From NCBI GenBank assembly GCA_037974665.1, contig CM075767.1:27491498-27555497 (forward strand): a stretch of DNA of 64,000 bases. Reading direction: 5' to 3'. Positions within the stretch are counted from its first letter, which is position 1. Each line of letters begins with the position of its first letter. Positions 10,809 to 23,814 of the stretch are shown here, piece by piece. This DNA comes from Ehretia macrophylla (Eukaryota > Streptophyta > Magnoliopsida > Boraginales > Ehretiaceae). The notes under the pieces were generated by a model, which worked only from the letters and a program-made list of their open reading frames with translations, had not been told where the DNA came from and did not search any database. The translations under genes were made by a program, and so were the position numbers.

Positions 10809-13296
10809 TGTCACGCCCCGACCCAACCCCCAAGCTAAAGGTTAAGTCCGGACCCGACACACGGACAGAGTCTCCCCTGTACCGTGGACATTCCAAAAAC
10901 CTGTAAACACCTAAACAAAGTCCCAACAATACAATACAAGCTTTTCTCAATTAAACAACAAAGCTATAAGGCCATCCGAGCCTTATGGTACACAATATCT
11001 CCAAAACACACAAGCATGCGAGAACTTGTTATCAGCATAGTTTTATAATCATAACATTCTAGGAAATCAATAAAACAACTTAAAGGATAATGCATTCTAC
11101 ATTAACCATCCACTCCCAAGCATGCAAGGAAATAAAGGCAAGAATAAAAGTTATTACAAGACATCGCTTCCAATTCTACACCACAATCTACTATCCTTCA
11201 ATTTGCACAACAACATATACATAGCCCTTAGGCCACAAAATAGTACGTAAAGTAATCAGATGAATCTTCCACATAGCAGCAAATTCATTAACCACCTCAA
11301 GCTATCAGGCACAGCAACTAAGGTAAAGGCTCAATCTGAACTTCTTCTTCCTCAACTAAATCAACAAGCTGGGGATCACCCTCAGCGTCTCCTGAAACAG
11401 ATATTGAGGTATGAGCAACCACTGTTGCCCAGTGAGGGATATAGTCCCGGGGCGTGCAATGCAACATATAATACAATTATACAACAATAACACTTAGACA
11501 ATTAAAGAAACAACGATAACTTAAATAACCACACATTTAAAAGGATACATTTCACTCAATCCCCTATACACCAATCTTCACTGGTCTTCAATCACGATCC
11601 ACGAACCACGATCACGATCACGATAAGCCGGCATAACCCCAATCACTCCAGTGGGTGTACTCCGGATGTACCCCGAATCCTACGACCCAACATCCCCTGG
11701 CAATCTCCGGACCAGGCGAATGAGGGACTAGGGCACGGAGTTTGAATATCCACCGGCAAGCCCTCTGCCGCCCAGCCGATATTCAACACATCCGCCCCTG
11801 ACACTATGGTTGCGCAACCACTATGCAATGCACTTAACGATGGCAAGTTAATAGCAATAATATAAGCATTAACACATATGAGGATCAACAAAGTAGGTTG
11901 ACCTCGATGCAATCAGAATAGAACAATTATATAAGCAAATATGCAATTTTGCAAAGAGACATTACAAAATAACCATAGGATTATACCAAAAGCTCCAAAT
12001 CAACTTAATATCACATATAAACACTCAAGAAGTCATGCCGTGCATTTAGAAGTGTGAGACAACCGAAATTACACTTAACCCCTTCATTTTACAAACTATT
12101 TCTCTTCCAAACCAAAGTTAATGATTTCATTTTCAAAGGAAACTCTTCCAACCTTCTAACTAACTCTCAAGGTACCCTCTCAACCCTCTAACTCATTCAA
12201 ATGCCCGCGTTTACCCCGAAAGCCCTAAATTCCCTCTTATGGCTTTAAACTACACATACATTGTCCGGGCTTCAAACAAGGGATATCAAGGCATCTATAG
12301 CACCTAGGTAGCCTAAGGATACTAGAATTGAAGCCCGAATCCACCCGGATTCGCATTAACCCCAAAAGCCCCAAGGTAAAGTCGGATATTTTCCATTTTT
12401 AGGCGATTTAAGGGCAATGCAAGTGCACGGGGCTATTAGGTTATCTTCACTAGCACCTAAGGCATCTATTAGAAGCATTAAAACAAGCTAATTCGAGCAA
12501 TTACACAAAACCCTAGAAAAAATGTCACTATTCACCCTAAAAATCAAACTAACGATTCTAACCGTTTAAATTGCGAAACGACAGTTCAAATGTGTTCTCT
12601 AGCATTCATATAGATGGTATATTAGCATAGATAACAATTACAATGGCATTTAATCATATTTTCAACAAATCAAGAAATGAGCAACTATTTAAAAATGCAA
12701 AAACAAGTCGTGAAATCCCTCACCAATGCGCGTAGGAGCCTCTAGGAAGCTTGCACACACCCTAATCTAGTTTCTCTAGGCTTGGAGTGGCTTGAATCGA
12801 AGAGTTGAAGAGCAAAAATGGTTTTTCCTCACTGTTTGCTGCTGTCGGCCAGCTCCTGCTCCAATTTCAGCTTTTATTTATTTTTTCTTTGTTATCTAAT
12901 GAGCTAAATAAGGTTATTTAATGATTGGCTAAGGTAGGGTCTTGATTGGGTGCTTATGTGGCTTCTAAAATGCGCGTAGTAAGCTTAAAAATGAGCCTAA
13001 GGTGAAACATGTGTGCTAGTTAATTAAATCTTTAAGTTAGTTACGTAACACTATTCATTCAACTTCAAAAGTCATTTTCTAAACGAGCTCTCCTATCGCC
13101 TCTAGCTCAAATGCACATTTTTCTCATTACTTTAATAATTAATATGATTTAATAAAAATGCTAATTAACTAATAGAAGGCAATTTAAAAATGGAGTGAAT
13201 AGTAGTCATAAAAGTCAGTTAGTAAGGCACAGAAATAAATGCGCAAACAAGGGATGCAACAGTAATTAAATGCATGGCTAAATCTCGGGCGTCACA
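10809..13296 (-). repeat. Element A 3' LTR
   Basis: 2488 bp; on the minus strand it starts TGTGACGCC and ends GGGGCGTGACA. Sense features: donor-like G|GTGAGGG (intron start 12723), palindrome GGTTGCGCAACC (11808-11819), hairpin 11412-11431, and TTTCAG|G (intron end 11392). The pol frame runs ~78 nt into it, to 13219. Confidence 0.93.
11412..11431 (-). promoter_or_regulatory. LTR hairpin of element A
   Basis: In the sense (minus) strand TGGGCAAC-AGTG-GTTGCTCA forms an 8-bp stem with one G-U pair. On the opposite strand that pair would be A-C, so pairing is better in the sense transcript. The same hairpin is at 35678-35697 in B. Confidence 0.55.
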
Positions 13297-16200
13297 TCCT
13301 CTCCCCCTTAATCTAATTGCGTCCACGCAATTCTTACATGATTCGGCGAATAACTCTGGATACCGTTCCCGCATCTGATCCTCTCTTTCCCACGTCGCAT
13401 CCTCTACTCCGTGATGATCCCACAGAACTTTAACCATCGGAATGCTTTAGTCCTCAGCTCCTGAACTTTCTGATCAACAATTCGAAGAGGTTTCTCAGTG
13501 TAGGTCAAAGTTTCACTGATCTCTAGCGGTTCCGGTTCAAGTATGTGAGAGGGATCTGGCTGATACTTCCGAAGCATAGAAACATGGAATACATCATGAA
13601 TTCTGCCCAGACTGGGAGGTAAAGCTAGACGGTAAGCCAAATCACCAACAGTTTCAGTTATCTCAAATGGTCCCACATATCGAGGACTGAGTTTACCTCC
13701 TTTACCATGCCGAATCAACCCCTTGCGAGGAGAAATCTTCAGAAATACTCGATCCCCTACAGTAAATTTCAGATCACGACGGCGTCTATCTGCATAACTC
13801 TTTTGCCGACTCTGAGCTGTAAGCATTCTTTTTCTGATAAGCTGCACATGATCAATCATTTTGTTCATTTCAGGTAAGAGAGTAGGGTCGATAGTCTTCA
13901 TTTCACCAACATCATCCCAGTAGAGAGGAGACCGACATTTACGCCCATAAAGTGCCTCATAAGGTGCCATACCAATAGTAGCTTGATAACTATTGTTGTA
14001 GGCGAACTCTGCTAGTGGCAAATACTTCTCCCAACTCTTACCGAAGTCTAGAATACAAACCCGCAACATATCCTCGAGGATTAAGATAGTTCTCTCGGAT
14101 TGACCATCTGTCTGAGGATGATAAGTTGTACTGAAATTCAAATTCGTGCCCAAAGCTTTCTGAATCTTCTGCCAGAACTGAGATGTGAATCTGGGATCTC
14201 TATCTGACACGATACTCTTTGGAATTCCATGTAGCCAGACAACATTCTCAATATACAACTCTACCAGTTTATCAAGAGAATCAGACTTCCTTTTAGCAAT
14301 AAAATGAGAAGTCTTGGTCAGTCTATCCACAATAACCCAGACTGAGTCATTACCCCTCGAAGACCTCGGTAAATCTGATACAAAATCCATAGTAATATGA
14401 TCCCATTTCCAAACAGGAATAGCCAAAGGCTGCAACAACCCTGCAGGTCTCTGATGTTCTGCTTTAACTTTCTGACAAGTAAGACATCGGGCAACATAGT
14501 CAGCAATTTCTCTCTTCATATTATTCCACCAGAAATTCTGCTTTAAATCTTTATACATTTTCGTATTGCCTGGATGGATAGTATATCGAGAACTGTGTGC
14601 TTCAGCAAGAATATCCTTCTTTAGAGTTGGATCATTCGGAATACAGATTCTACCCTTGAATTTAAGAATACCATCGTCGTGCAGTTTGAAATCCGACTCT
14701 CCCCCTTTAGAATTCTCTAAGACTTTCAACAATTGAAGATCAGCCTGTTGAGCTTCTCGAATCCTGGATAACAACAGAGATTGAATCTGCAAACTTGCAA
14801 ATTGAATACCAGAATTTGAAGTACTAGGCTTCCATAAGCACAATTCTTCCATGAATTCCCAATTCTTGATAATCAAGCTAGCAACAGTAGCCTTTTGGCT
14901 TAAAGCATCAGCAACAATATTGGCCTTACCCGGAAGATAGTTAATGGTGCAGTTATAGTCCTCAAGTATTTCCAACCATCGCCTCTGCCTCATGTTCAAC
15001 TCTTTCTGTGAAAACAGATATTTCAAGCTCTTATGATTAGTGAAGATTTCAAATTTGTTGCCCCAGAGATAATGACGCCATTTCTTTAATGCAAGGATGA
15101 TAGCTGCAAGCTCAAGATCATGAGTCGGATAGTTGAGTTCATAAGGCTTCAGTTTCCTGGAAGCATAAGCAATAACCCGGCCATTCTGCATCAATACACA
15201 ACCCAGACCTTCCTTCGAAGCATCACTATAGATCACCAGATTATCATAACCCTCAGGTAAAGCAAGAATAGGAGCTGTAGTCAATCTCTTCTTCAATTCC
15301 TGGAAGCTGGCCTCGCATTTATCATTCCAGTCAAACACTGTTTTCTTCTGAGTAAGCTGAGTTAAAGGCCCTGCAATCTTAGAGAAATCCTTGACAAACC
15401 TCCGATAATACCCAGCTAAACCAAGGAAGCTACGAATTTCCGTGACAGTTTCAGGTCGTTTCCAAGATAACACAACTTCAATCTTCGCTGGATCAACAGA
15501 AATACCATCCTGCAAGATAATATGGCCAAGAAAAGCAACTTGCTTAAGCCAGAATTCACATTTGCTAAACTTTGCAAATAACTGATGCTCCTGAAGAGTC
15601 TGCAACACAATTCTGAGATGTTGTTCATGTTCCGCCTCAGATTTAGAATAGACAAGGATATCATCAATAAATATGACCACAAATTGGTCCAGATAAGGAC
15701 GGAATACCCTCTGCATTAAGTCCATGAATGCGGCGGGAGCATTAGTAAGACCAAACGGTAAGACAACAAACTCATAATGGCCATATCGAGTTCTGAAAGC
15801 AGTTTTAGGAACATCATCTTTCTTAATCCTCAGCTGATAATAACCCTGCCTCAGATCAAATTTAGAGAATACCCTGGCGCCTTGCAACTGATCAAATAAC
15901 TCTTCGATTAAAGGCAAAGGATATTTATTTTTGATGGTTACCTGATTAAGACCCCGGTAATCAATGCATAGGCGAAGAGATCCATCTTTCTTTTTAACGA
16001 ATAGAACTGGCGCACCCCACGGTGAAGAACTCGGCTGAATGAATCCCTTCTCAAGCAAGCCCTGCAATTGAACTTTCAATTCCTGCAATTCAGGTGGAGC
16101 CATTCTGTACGGAGTCCTAGAGATAGGTGAAGTCCCCGGCAATAAATCAATCATGAACTCTATCTCTCTATCAGGCGGTAACCCAGGTAATTCCTCAGGA

Positions 16201-17117
16201 AAGACCCCCGGAAACTCCCTCACGATAGGTACATCATTCAATTTCAATTGATCCCCAGGTTGATTAATCAAATATGCAAGATAAGCCTCACAACCCTTGC
16301 TCAATAATTTAGATGCCCTAATAGAAGAAATAATAGGAGTTCCCGTAGATTTTCTACTACCAACTATTTTAAGTACAGGCTGGTCAGGCATTTCCAGATA
16401 CACAATCTTCTTTCTACAATCAAGCTGGGCATAATATTTACTTAGCCAGTCCATCCCTAATATAATTTCAAAGTCATTGAAGGGTAGGATAACCAAATCA
16501 GCAGGAAAAACACGACCCTCAATAAATATACTACATGCTCTGCAAATAGATCTAGTAACAAACTTCGGACCCATAGGAGTATAAACCACAATCTCATGCA
16601 ACAATTTATCATGTTTCAATTTAGCATTTTGTGCACAAGTAGGAGTAATAAAAGAATGTGAAGCCCCGTAATCAATTAAAACCTTAACTGACTGATCATT
16701 AAGAAGAAAAATACCTTCTACCACAGCAGTAGTGTCCGGAAGCTCCTCAGCATCCAAAGCAAATACACGGGCCAGACCTCGTGGTGGTGGTGCTGCAGCT
16801 GGTGCCCTGGTCTGAGAGTTCTGAGCTGATGTCTGACCCCTAGGGTTCTTAAATTTCTGACAGTCCTTAACCCTGTGCTGATCACTGCCGCAACCTGTAC
16901 ACTTGTTATGTTTCTTCCAACAAACATCCTCAGTGTGGCCCTGGCACTGACAGAAGCTGCACTGCTGGTGACGTCTTGCAACAGTGCCTCCCGAAGGAGC
17001 TCTGTAAGTAGAGGTAGCGGAACTACCCTGCTGGGAACGGGAAACTGCTGGACGAAACTGACTCTGAGTCTGACTTTGGACTGGTCGTGCCTGAGTCTGA
17101 GTAGGCCCGGTGTAACT
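13219..17117 (-). pseudogene. pol: Element A pol: protease, RT, RNase H, integrase, chromodomain-like tail (one frameshift)
   Basis: Counting from the codon at 16757: the protease active site is DYGA at residue 29 (Ser of the usual DSGA replaced by Tyr). RT spans about 215-400 with FIDD at 363-366. RNase H has D512 and E549, but the third acidic site reads N574 in TNHKS. Integrase has zinc-finger residues H721, H728, C758 and C761 and catalytic D791, D852 and E888. The CCHC knuckles lie upstream of residue 1 in the same open frame, between 17117 and 16757. A 1-bp deletion near 13447 diverts the frame, so the tail [13 protein letters not shown] is read from a second frame ending at 13219. That tail resembles the truncated chromodomain of Tekay/Del elements. 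Apart from the frameshift there is no stop in ~3.7 kb. The enzymes would copy and integrate the element, but the altered active sites argue against activity. Confidence 0.92.
13297..13332 (-). promoter_or_regulatory. Element A polypurine tract and pre-PPT hairpin
   Basis: The minus strand has TAAGGGGGAGAGGA (13310-13297) touching the 3' LTR. It is preceded by AATTGCG-TGGA-CGCAATT (13332-13315), a perfect 7-bp stem that also lies inside the end of the pol reading frame. Confidence 0.85.
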
Positions 17118-17990
17118 CTAAGTCTGCCTCGGCTGTGAACTCTGCCCAACTGATACAACCTGCCCCTGGTACCCTTGACTCTGAGACTGATACCGTTTAC
17201 TCGATTGACTGGTCTCGGCTAACACATCGGCCTTCCGTTTCTCATATCTCGAGGCAGCTTGGACTACTGCAGCATAGTTAGGAAAATCATTTGAAGACAA
17301 GTTCAGCATAATATCTCTCCTCAAACCCAGGATGAACCTCTGAATCTTCATGTCCTCCGGCTGAATTAAAGCTGGTGCATAACGGGAAAGCCGGGTAAAA
17401 GTAGCCTCGTATTGATCTACCGTCATACTTCCCTGCTTCAAGTTTATGAACTCAGTTTGTCGCCTCTCGCGGGCAACTACCGATATATACTTGTCTCGAA
17501 ATTCTCGGACAAAGTCGGCCCACGTATGATGAACTCCCTCAGCTCCCCATTTCTCACTGATGGTATTCCACCAATCTTCAGCATCACCCTCGAGAAGGAA
17601 AGTAGCATAAGTAATCTTCCTGTCATCATGGCACTCCAGTATTGCTGCCACTCTCTCAAACTTCCTTAACCACATCTCAGCTTTCATATCGTCCGGCTCC
17701 CCAAAGAAAGTATAGGCCCCATGATGTATAAACCGATCATAAAGATTACCTCCGGTAGGGCCACTACCTCCGGCTCTCACAGTCTGATTACCTCCTACGA
17801 CCCCTGGCTGACCCTGTTGTGTAACAAACTGGGCGATAGTGTTCATAGCAGTGGCCATCGTGGCCAAGATCTGTGCAGTGCTCGGTTCTTGAACCTGCGG
17901 TGCATTTTCGGCTACCTCAGCTTCTTGCCCATGAACCCCCTCGGGTTCTCCACCAACATTCGGATTATCAGCACGACGGCGAGGCCCCAT
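17118..17990 (-). pseudogene. gag: Element A gag, ended by a premature TAG
   Basis: ATG at 17990 opens a 290-residue frame starting MGPRRRADNP. It contains the retrotransposon Gag core: WLRKFERVAAILECHDDRK, then YATFLLEGDAEDWW, then ADFVREFRDKY and QYEATFTRLSRYAP. It stops at TAG (17120-17118), where the B copy has CAG. Downstream the same frame continues into two CCHC-type knuckles (CX2CX4HX4C) and pol, so this is one polyprotein interrupted by a single C-to-T change. Gag would form virus-like particles. Start choice: it is the first ATG after the PBS in this frame, and B starts identically. Confidence 0.9.
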
Positions 17991-18275
17991 CTCGAATAGC
18001 TAGAATGCAAAGTGTTATGACAGGTATATATGTGTATATATGCAATTTTTAAGTAAACACATAAAGAAAGTCCAATTAGATTCACATAAAGTCAAGTACA
18101 TAGAAGTTCAAATAAATATTCCACATTCTTGAAGTACACATAAATCACTAGATCATACTTGACATTCTAGACTCTTGATATTCCATTTCCATGCTAGCAT
18201 GTTCATTCCTTATTCAAATTTCACTTAGGTCAATCAAAATCAAGGACTCATGTATTCACAAAGTCACATAACAAA

Positions 18276-18335
18276 TCTCTACCCACAGACCGAGAAATTT
18301 AACCCAGCTTCATGCAATCTATAGCTCTGATACCA
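18276..18335 (-). promoter_or_regulatory. Element A primer binding site and leader motif
   Basis: TGGTATCAGAGC (18335-18324, minus strand) lies six bases from the 5' LTR and matches initiator Met tRNA. Further along (18295-18276) the leader reads TCTCGGTCTGTGGGTAGAGA, the A counterpart of the motif in N1, N2, B and C. Confidence 0.85.
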
Positions 18336-18341
18336 CTTAAG

Positions 18342-20828
18342 TGTCACGCCCCGACCCAACCCCCAAGCTAAAGGTTAAGTCCGGACCCGACACACGGACA
18401 TAGTCTCCCCTGTACCGTGGACATTCCAAAAACCTGTAAACACCTAAACAAAGTCCCAACAATACAATACAAGCTTTTCTCAATTAAACAACAAAGCTAT
18501 AAGGCCATCCGAGCCTTATGGTACACAATATCTCCAAAACACACAAGCATGCGAAAACTTGTTATCAGCATAGTTTTATAATCATAACATTCTAGGAAAT
18601 CAATAAAACAACTTAAAGGATAATGCATTCTACATTAACCATCCACTCCCAAGCATGCAAGGAAACAAAGGCAAGAATAAAAGTTATTACAAGACATGGC
18701 TTCCAATTCTACACCACAATCTACTATCCTTCAATTTGCACAACAACATATACATAGCCCTTAGGCCACAAAATAGTACGTAAAGTAATCAGATGAATCT
18801 TCCACATAGCAGCAAATTCATTAACCACCTCAAGCTATCAGGCACAGCAACTAAGGTAAAGGCTCAATCTGAACTTCTTCTTCCTCAACTAAATCAACAA
18901 GCTGGGGATCACCCTCAGCGTCTCCTGAAACAGATATCGAGGTATGAGCAACCACTGTTGCCCAGTGAGGGATATAGTCCCGGGGCGTGCAATGCAACAT
19001 ATAATACAATTATACAACAATAACACTTAGACAATTAAAGAAACAACGATAACTTAAATAACCACACATTTAAAAGGATACATTTCACTCAATCCCCTAT
19101 ACACCAATCTTCACTGGTCTTCAATCACGATCCACGAACCACGAGCACGATCACGATAAGTCGGCATAACCCCAATCACTCCAGTGGGTGTACTCCGGAT
19201 GTACCCCGAATCCTACGACCCAACTTCCCCTGGCAATCTCCGAACCAGGCGAATGAGGGACTAGGCCACGGAGTTTGAATATCCACCGGCAATCCCTCTG
19301 CCGCCCAGCCGATATTCAACACATCCGCCCCTGACACTATGGTTGCGCAACTACTATGCAATGCACTTAACGATGGCAAGTTAATAGCAATAATATAAGC
19401 ATTAACACATATGAGGATCAACAAAGTAGGTTGACCTCGATGCAATCAAAATAGAACAATTATATAAGCAAATATGCAGTTTTGCAAAGAGACATTACAA
19501 AATAACCATAGGATTATACCAAAAGCTCCAAATCAACTTAATATCACATATAAACACTCAAGAAGTCATGACGTGCGTTTAGAAGTGTGAGACAACCGAA
19601 ATTTCACTTAACCCCTTCATTTTACAAACTATTTCTCTTCCAAACCAAAGTTAATGATTTCATTTTCAAAGGAAACTCTTCCAACCTTCTAACTAACCCT
19701 CAAGGTACCCTCTCAACCCTCTAACTCATTCAAATGCCCGCATTTACCCCGAAAGCCCCAAATTCTCTCTTATGGCTTTAAACTACACATACATTGTCCG
19801 GGCTTCAAACAAGGGATATCAAGGCATCTATAGCACCTAGGTAGCCTAAGGATACTAGAATTGAAGCCCGAATCCACCCGGACTCGCATTAACCCCAAAA
19901 GCCCCAAGTTAAAGTCGGCTATTTTCCATTTTTAGGCGATTTAAGGGCAATGCAAGTGCACGGGGCTATTAGGTTATCTTCACTAGCACCTAAGGCATCT
20001 ATTAGAAGCATTAAATCAAGCTAATTCGAGCAATTACACAAAACCCTAGAAAAAATATCACTATTCACCCTAAAAATCAAACTAACGATTCTAACCGTTT
20101 AAATTGCGAAACGACGGTTCAAATGTGTTCTCTAGCATTCATATAGATGGTATATTAGCATAGATAACAATTACAATGGCATTTAATCATATTTTCAACA
20201 AATCAAGAAATGAGCAACTATTTAAAAATGCAAAAACAAGTCGTGAAATCCCTCACCAATGCGCGTAGGAGCCTCTAGGAAGCTTGCACACACCCTAATC
20301 TAGTTGCTCTAGGCTTGGAGTGGCTTGAATCGAAGAGTTGAAGAGCAAAAATGGTTTTTCCTCACTGTTTGCTGCTGTCGGCCAGCTCCTGCTCCAATTT
20401 CAGCTTTTATTTTTTTTTCTTTGTTATCTAATGAGCTAAATAAGGTTATTTAATGATTGGCTAAGGTGGGGTCTTGATTGGGTGCTTATGTGGCTTCTAA
20501 AATGCGCGTAGTAAGCTTAAAATCGAGCCTAAGGTGAAACATGTGTGCTAGTTAATTAAATCTTTAAGTTAGTTACGTAACACTATTCATTCAACTACAA
20601 AAGTCATTTTCTAAACGAGCTCTCCTATCGCCTCTAGCTCAAATGCACATTTTTCTCATTACTTTAATAATTAATATGATTTAATAAAAATGCTAATTAA
20701 CTAATAGAAGGCAGTTTAAAAATGGAGTGAATAGTAGTCATAAAAGTCAGTTAGTAAGGCACAGAAATAAATGCGCAAACAAGGGATGCAACAGTAATTA
20801 AATGCATGGCTAAATCTTGGGCGTCACA
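18342..20828 (-). repeat. Element A 5' LTR
   Basis: 2487 bp, near-duplicate of 10809-13296. The GGTTGCGCAACC palindrome has one change here (GGTTGCGCAACT). It is followed on the plus strand by TSD ATCTT (20829-20833), after which the solo LTR resumes. Confidence 0.93.
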
Positions 20829-20891
20829 ATCTTTCACGTAACCACGAACTTTCCAGCTAACATGGCATTCCTGAAATGTGGTGGTGAGGAG

Positions 20892-20916
20892 TGAGTATAC
20901 TCAACACGTATACTCA
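20892..20916 (-). promoter_or_regulatory. LTR hairpin of the solo LTR
   Basis: TGAGTATAC and GTATACTCA form a perfect 9-bp inverted repeat around a 7-nt loop, flanked by CCCTCAC in the sense strand. It sits where N1 and A carry unrelated stems, just before TTTCAG|G (20871). It is also found at 59621-59645 in N2. Confidence 0.55.
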
Positions 20917-22955
20917 GTGAGGGCGAGACATATATCGAGGTGGAGAGAAAGAAAGTCGTGCAATGCAAATAAGACAGTTAAGCAATATAACTGACATGTA
21001 AGCAATCAATATAAACAATCAATTCAATAATCAATTAATAAAAGCATTAACACAACCATTCAAAGCTATACCACACTATGAAGGCTATGGTTCATTCAAA
21101 TGAGTAATGTACCGATCATGATTTCGGTGACTTTAACGATGACGCGCTGGCTCACCCACCTTATAATTTCTTTTTAGAGTACTCCGGACATACTCTGTCA
21201 ATTCTACAACCCAAAACTCCCTGGGCGGCAACCCAAGCGAGAACGGGAATAGGACACGGAGCTAGAGCAACCAACCCTGGCAGCCCGAGACTACCCAGAG
21301 AGGCCCGTCACTCACGCGCCTGACACAATGCAATGCAATACGGAGAATATAACGATAATCGAGCAAGGCACTGAAGTGCAGGTTAGTAACAACATGCGAT
21401 ACAATAAACATTTACAATCAATAAAATAACAAGAACAACACTAACAAGCATTATCAACAATTGATATATAATTCAATCATAATCAAGTATAACGAGCATA
21501 ATAATCCACAATAAGCATTATATAAGCAAGCATTATAAAAATCAACTAAAACACTAAATGACCCCAACTTTCTCAATGCTACTACTTCCAAACAAGCTAT
21601 GAGTTTTGGAAACCGACTTCACCACTCCTCCTAGAACACCATAAGGCAAGTCTAAAGACCACGAAACCCTACTTTACCCTAGAATTTCTGCAAAGCCCCG
21701 ATTTCCCCCTTTGCTCGTTTGAACTACAACTACCTCAACTAATCACCCAACCAATGTCTTAACTGCACCGAAAGTGCTTCCATGGCCTCCCGAGACAATG
21801 CCATCACGCAAAACGAGAAAACGCTAAACTCGACCTAGACGACCCCAACATGCACTAAGCCATTTTTCTCCATTTTTCCATTACACAATCCAATTTAACC
21901 ATAGATTTTGTTATTCTAGCATATCTAGCACCTTCCTACATCAACAGAACGCAAAACGAAGCAACTTTAAAGTAACGAGGGTTTACTATTCATATTTTAC
22001 TATTCCATTAGCATTTAAAATTTCAATTGCTATATTCAACCGTAGAAAATGCTAAAAGTCTACAAATACATGTTCTACAATTGTCGAGGAACATTCTTTA
22101 AGCATCAAAACGAATAAAATAACAATCTATGGCTAAAACCCAAAAATTAAAGTTTAGACATAATTATTTCAAATGCGCAAATAATGATGAAACCCTCACC
22201 TTAGACGCTCTTAGACGCTAGGAAAACCACGCTGGAAGCCTCGGACACAACCCCGTGCAAGCTCTCGTGAATATTTGAAGTTTGGAAGTTGAAATCTTTT
22301 TTTTTTCTTTTCCCTCAAGTTTCGGCCTTTGCTTCTTTTTTTCAGCTTTGTGCTTTGATTTTGCAATGTGTTATGCATAAATAAGATGACAAGTTGAAGT
22401 CAAATGGTCAAGGCTTGGTCAAAGGTTATTTAAGTTGGTCAAATAAGCTTATTTTAGGCATTTTAAGGCTAAAACAACTAACACAAATCTAATTCTAGTT
22501 AACAACAACTAAAATACTAAAATTAAAACACTAAATACTACTTTTTCACTATTTGCTGAGGACTAGAAAACGCTCTCTAACTATCGCTCTCGATATGCTA
22601 TGCACAAAACGACGACGAACGAATAACACCTAAATATTATGGAATATAAGGAAAAATATAATTTTTGAAAAGCAACATAGTTCAAAATTTACTTCGGCTC
22701 GGAGCTACTTTTCATTTAATTGAAAACCGAGCATTAATGTGCAAGAAAATTAAACCAGGTAACATAAATATGAAAAGTAGTTGATACTCCGATAAAATAA
22801 TTAACTCAAGTATTATTTAATTACTTCTAAAAGAAAAATGAAAATAATGCTACAAATGAATGTTTAACTAAAAATAAACACAAAATTCAATGCTAACATT
22901 TAAGATGACACTTAATTAAATGCCATTAAATGCATGCCGGGTTCGGGTTATCACA

Positions 22956-23737
22956 TCATAGGTATACCTCACTAGTAGAACACTTTGGAGAAGGTAATGT
23001 TAAAAGACAAGCTATTGAACCCTTCTAACTTGAAGGCCCTAGTTAGTCCACCAAGCATCCAAAGCTTAACCCCACCTTGAAGATAGATTGTGCTAGTATA
23101 TCTTCAATGTACGAAGCTATGTAAATGTGGTTTTGGATCAAAAGGAAAAAGCTTCATGAACTACATGCCAGGGCTGAAAGTTCTAGCTCAAGGTTGAAGA
23201 AGATGAAGTTCTCTCTCCTTTCAAATTATGCCTTGGCCGAATTGTATGTGCATGTATGTGTAGTTGTCACATGATGAGAGAGAGTTTTGTCATCTAATAT
23301 AAGCTAATAATAAATTAAGTGACCAATCACTATTGTCACATTTTCTTGACAAGCCATGCAAGCCATTTGATTTAAATCATTAGCTTTAGATGATGAAAGA
23401 TGATCATCTTCTCTCTCCTCTACCCCTTGGCCGAAATTGCAAGTCGGTAGTGAGAGAAGATTGTCATCTTTTATTATATATATAAAACATACTCATATAA
23501 TTATATATATAATGTTACTTTATTAGTTGGTCAATCACAATTGCTTCATTCTAAACTAAAAACCATGCAAGCCTTAGGATTGATGACATGGACTATCCTA
23601 GTCATCAACCTCTACATGCAAATGCCACATGTAATTACCTAGTCATTAAATTGCAATTTCACCTTTTGACAACTAAGACGATGACGTGACATTTCACAAA
23701 TCACATCATCATTACACATATACATATATATAAACAC

Positions 23738-23814
<77 letters not shown>

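Larger units (their letters stand above)
10809..20828 (-). mobile_element. Element A: nearly complete Ty3/gypsy chromovirus (Tekay-like)
   Basis: 10.0 kb element with LTRs 10809-13296 and 18342-20828 and perfect TSD ATCTT (10804-10808 and 20829-20833). On the minus strand the order is 5' LTR, PBS, gag, protease, RT, RNase H, integrase, chromodomain-like tail, PPT, 3' LTR. Gag and pol share one frame, as in plant chromoviruses that make a single polyprotein. Two lesions break it: a TAG at 17120-17118 and a 1-bp deletion near 13447. The LTRs differ at about 30-35 sites in 2.49 kb by eye (~1.4%), so the insertion is fairly recent. It belongs to the same family as B. Confidence 0.95.
10335..22955 (-). 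mobile_element. Solo LTR of the N2 family, split by element A
   Basis: The two pieces (10335-10808 and 20834-22955) join into one ~2.6 kb LTR related to the N2 LTR at 59000-61838. The plus strand starts TGTAACACCCCGATCC and ends GGGTTCGGGTTATCACA. A perfect TSD TCATA flanks it (10330-10334 and 22956-22960). No internal region remains, so unequal recombination between the LTRs of a former element is the simplest origin. Sense features: donor-like AAG|GTGAGG (intron start 22199), a 9-bp hairpin (20892-20916) and TTTCAG|G (20871). Element A inserted later, with TSD ATCTT. Confidence 0.9.

Noticed and set aside
13404..16757. Host gene with reverse transcriptase or chromodomain
   Set aside because: It is the pol region of element A, enclosed by LTRs, PBS, PPT and TSD.
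16718..17158. 146-residue minus-strand frame over the gag-pol junction of A
   Set aside because: It is in the wrong frame; the real Gag frame, with CCHC knuckles, is open across this stretch apart from one TAG.
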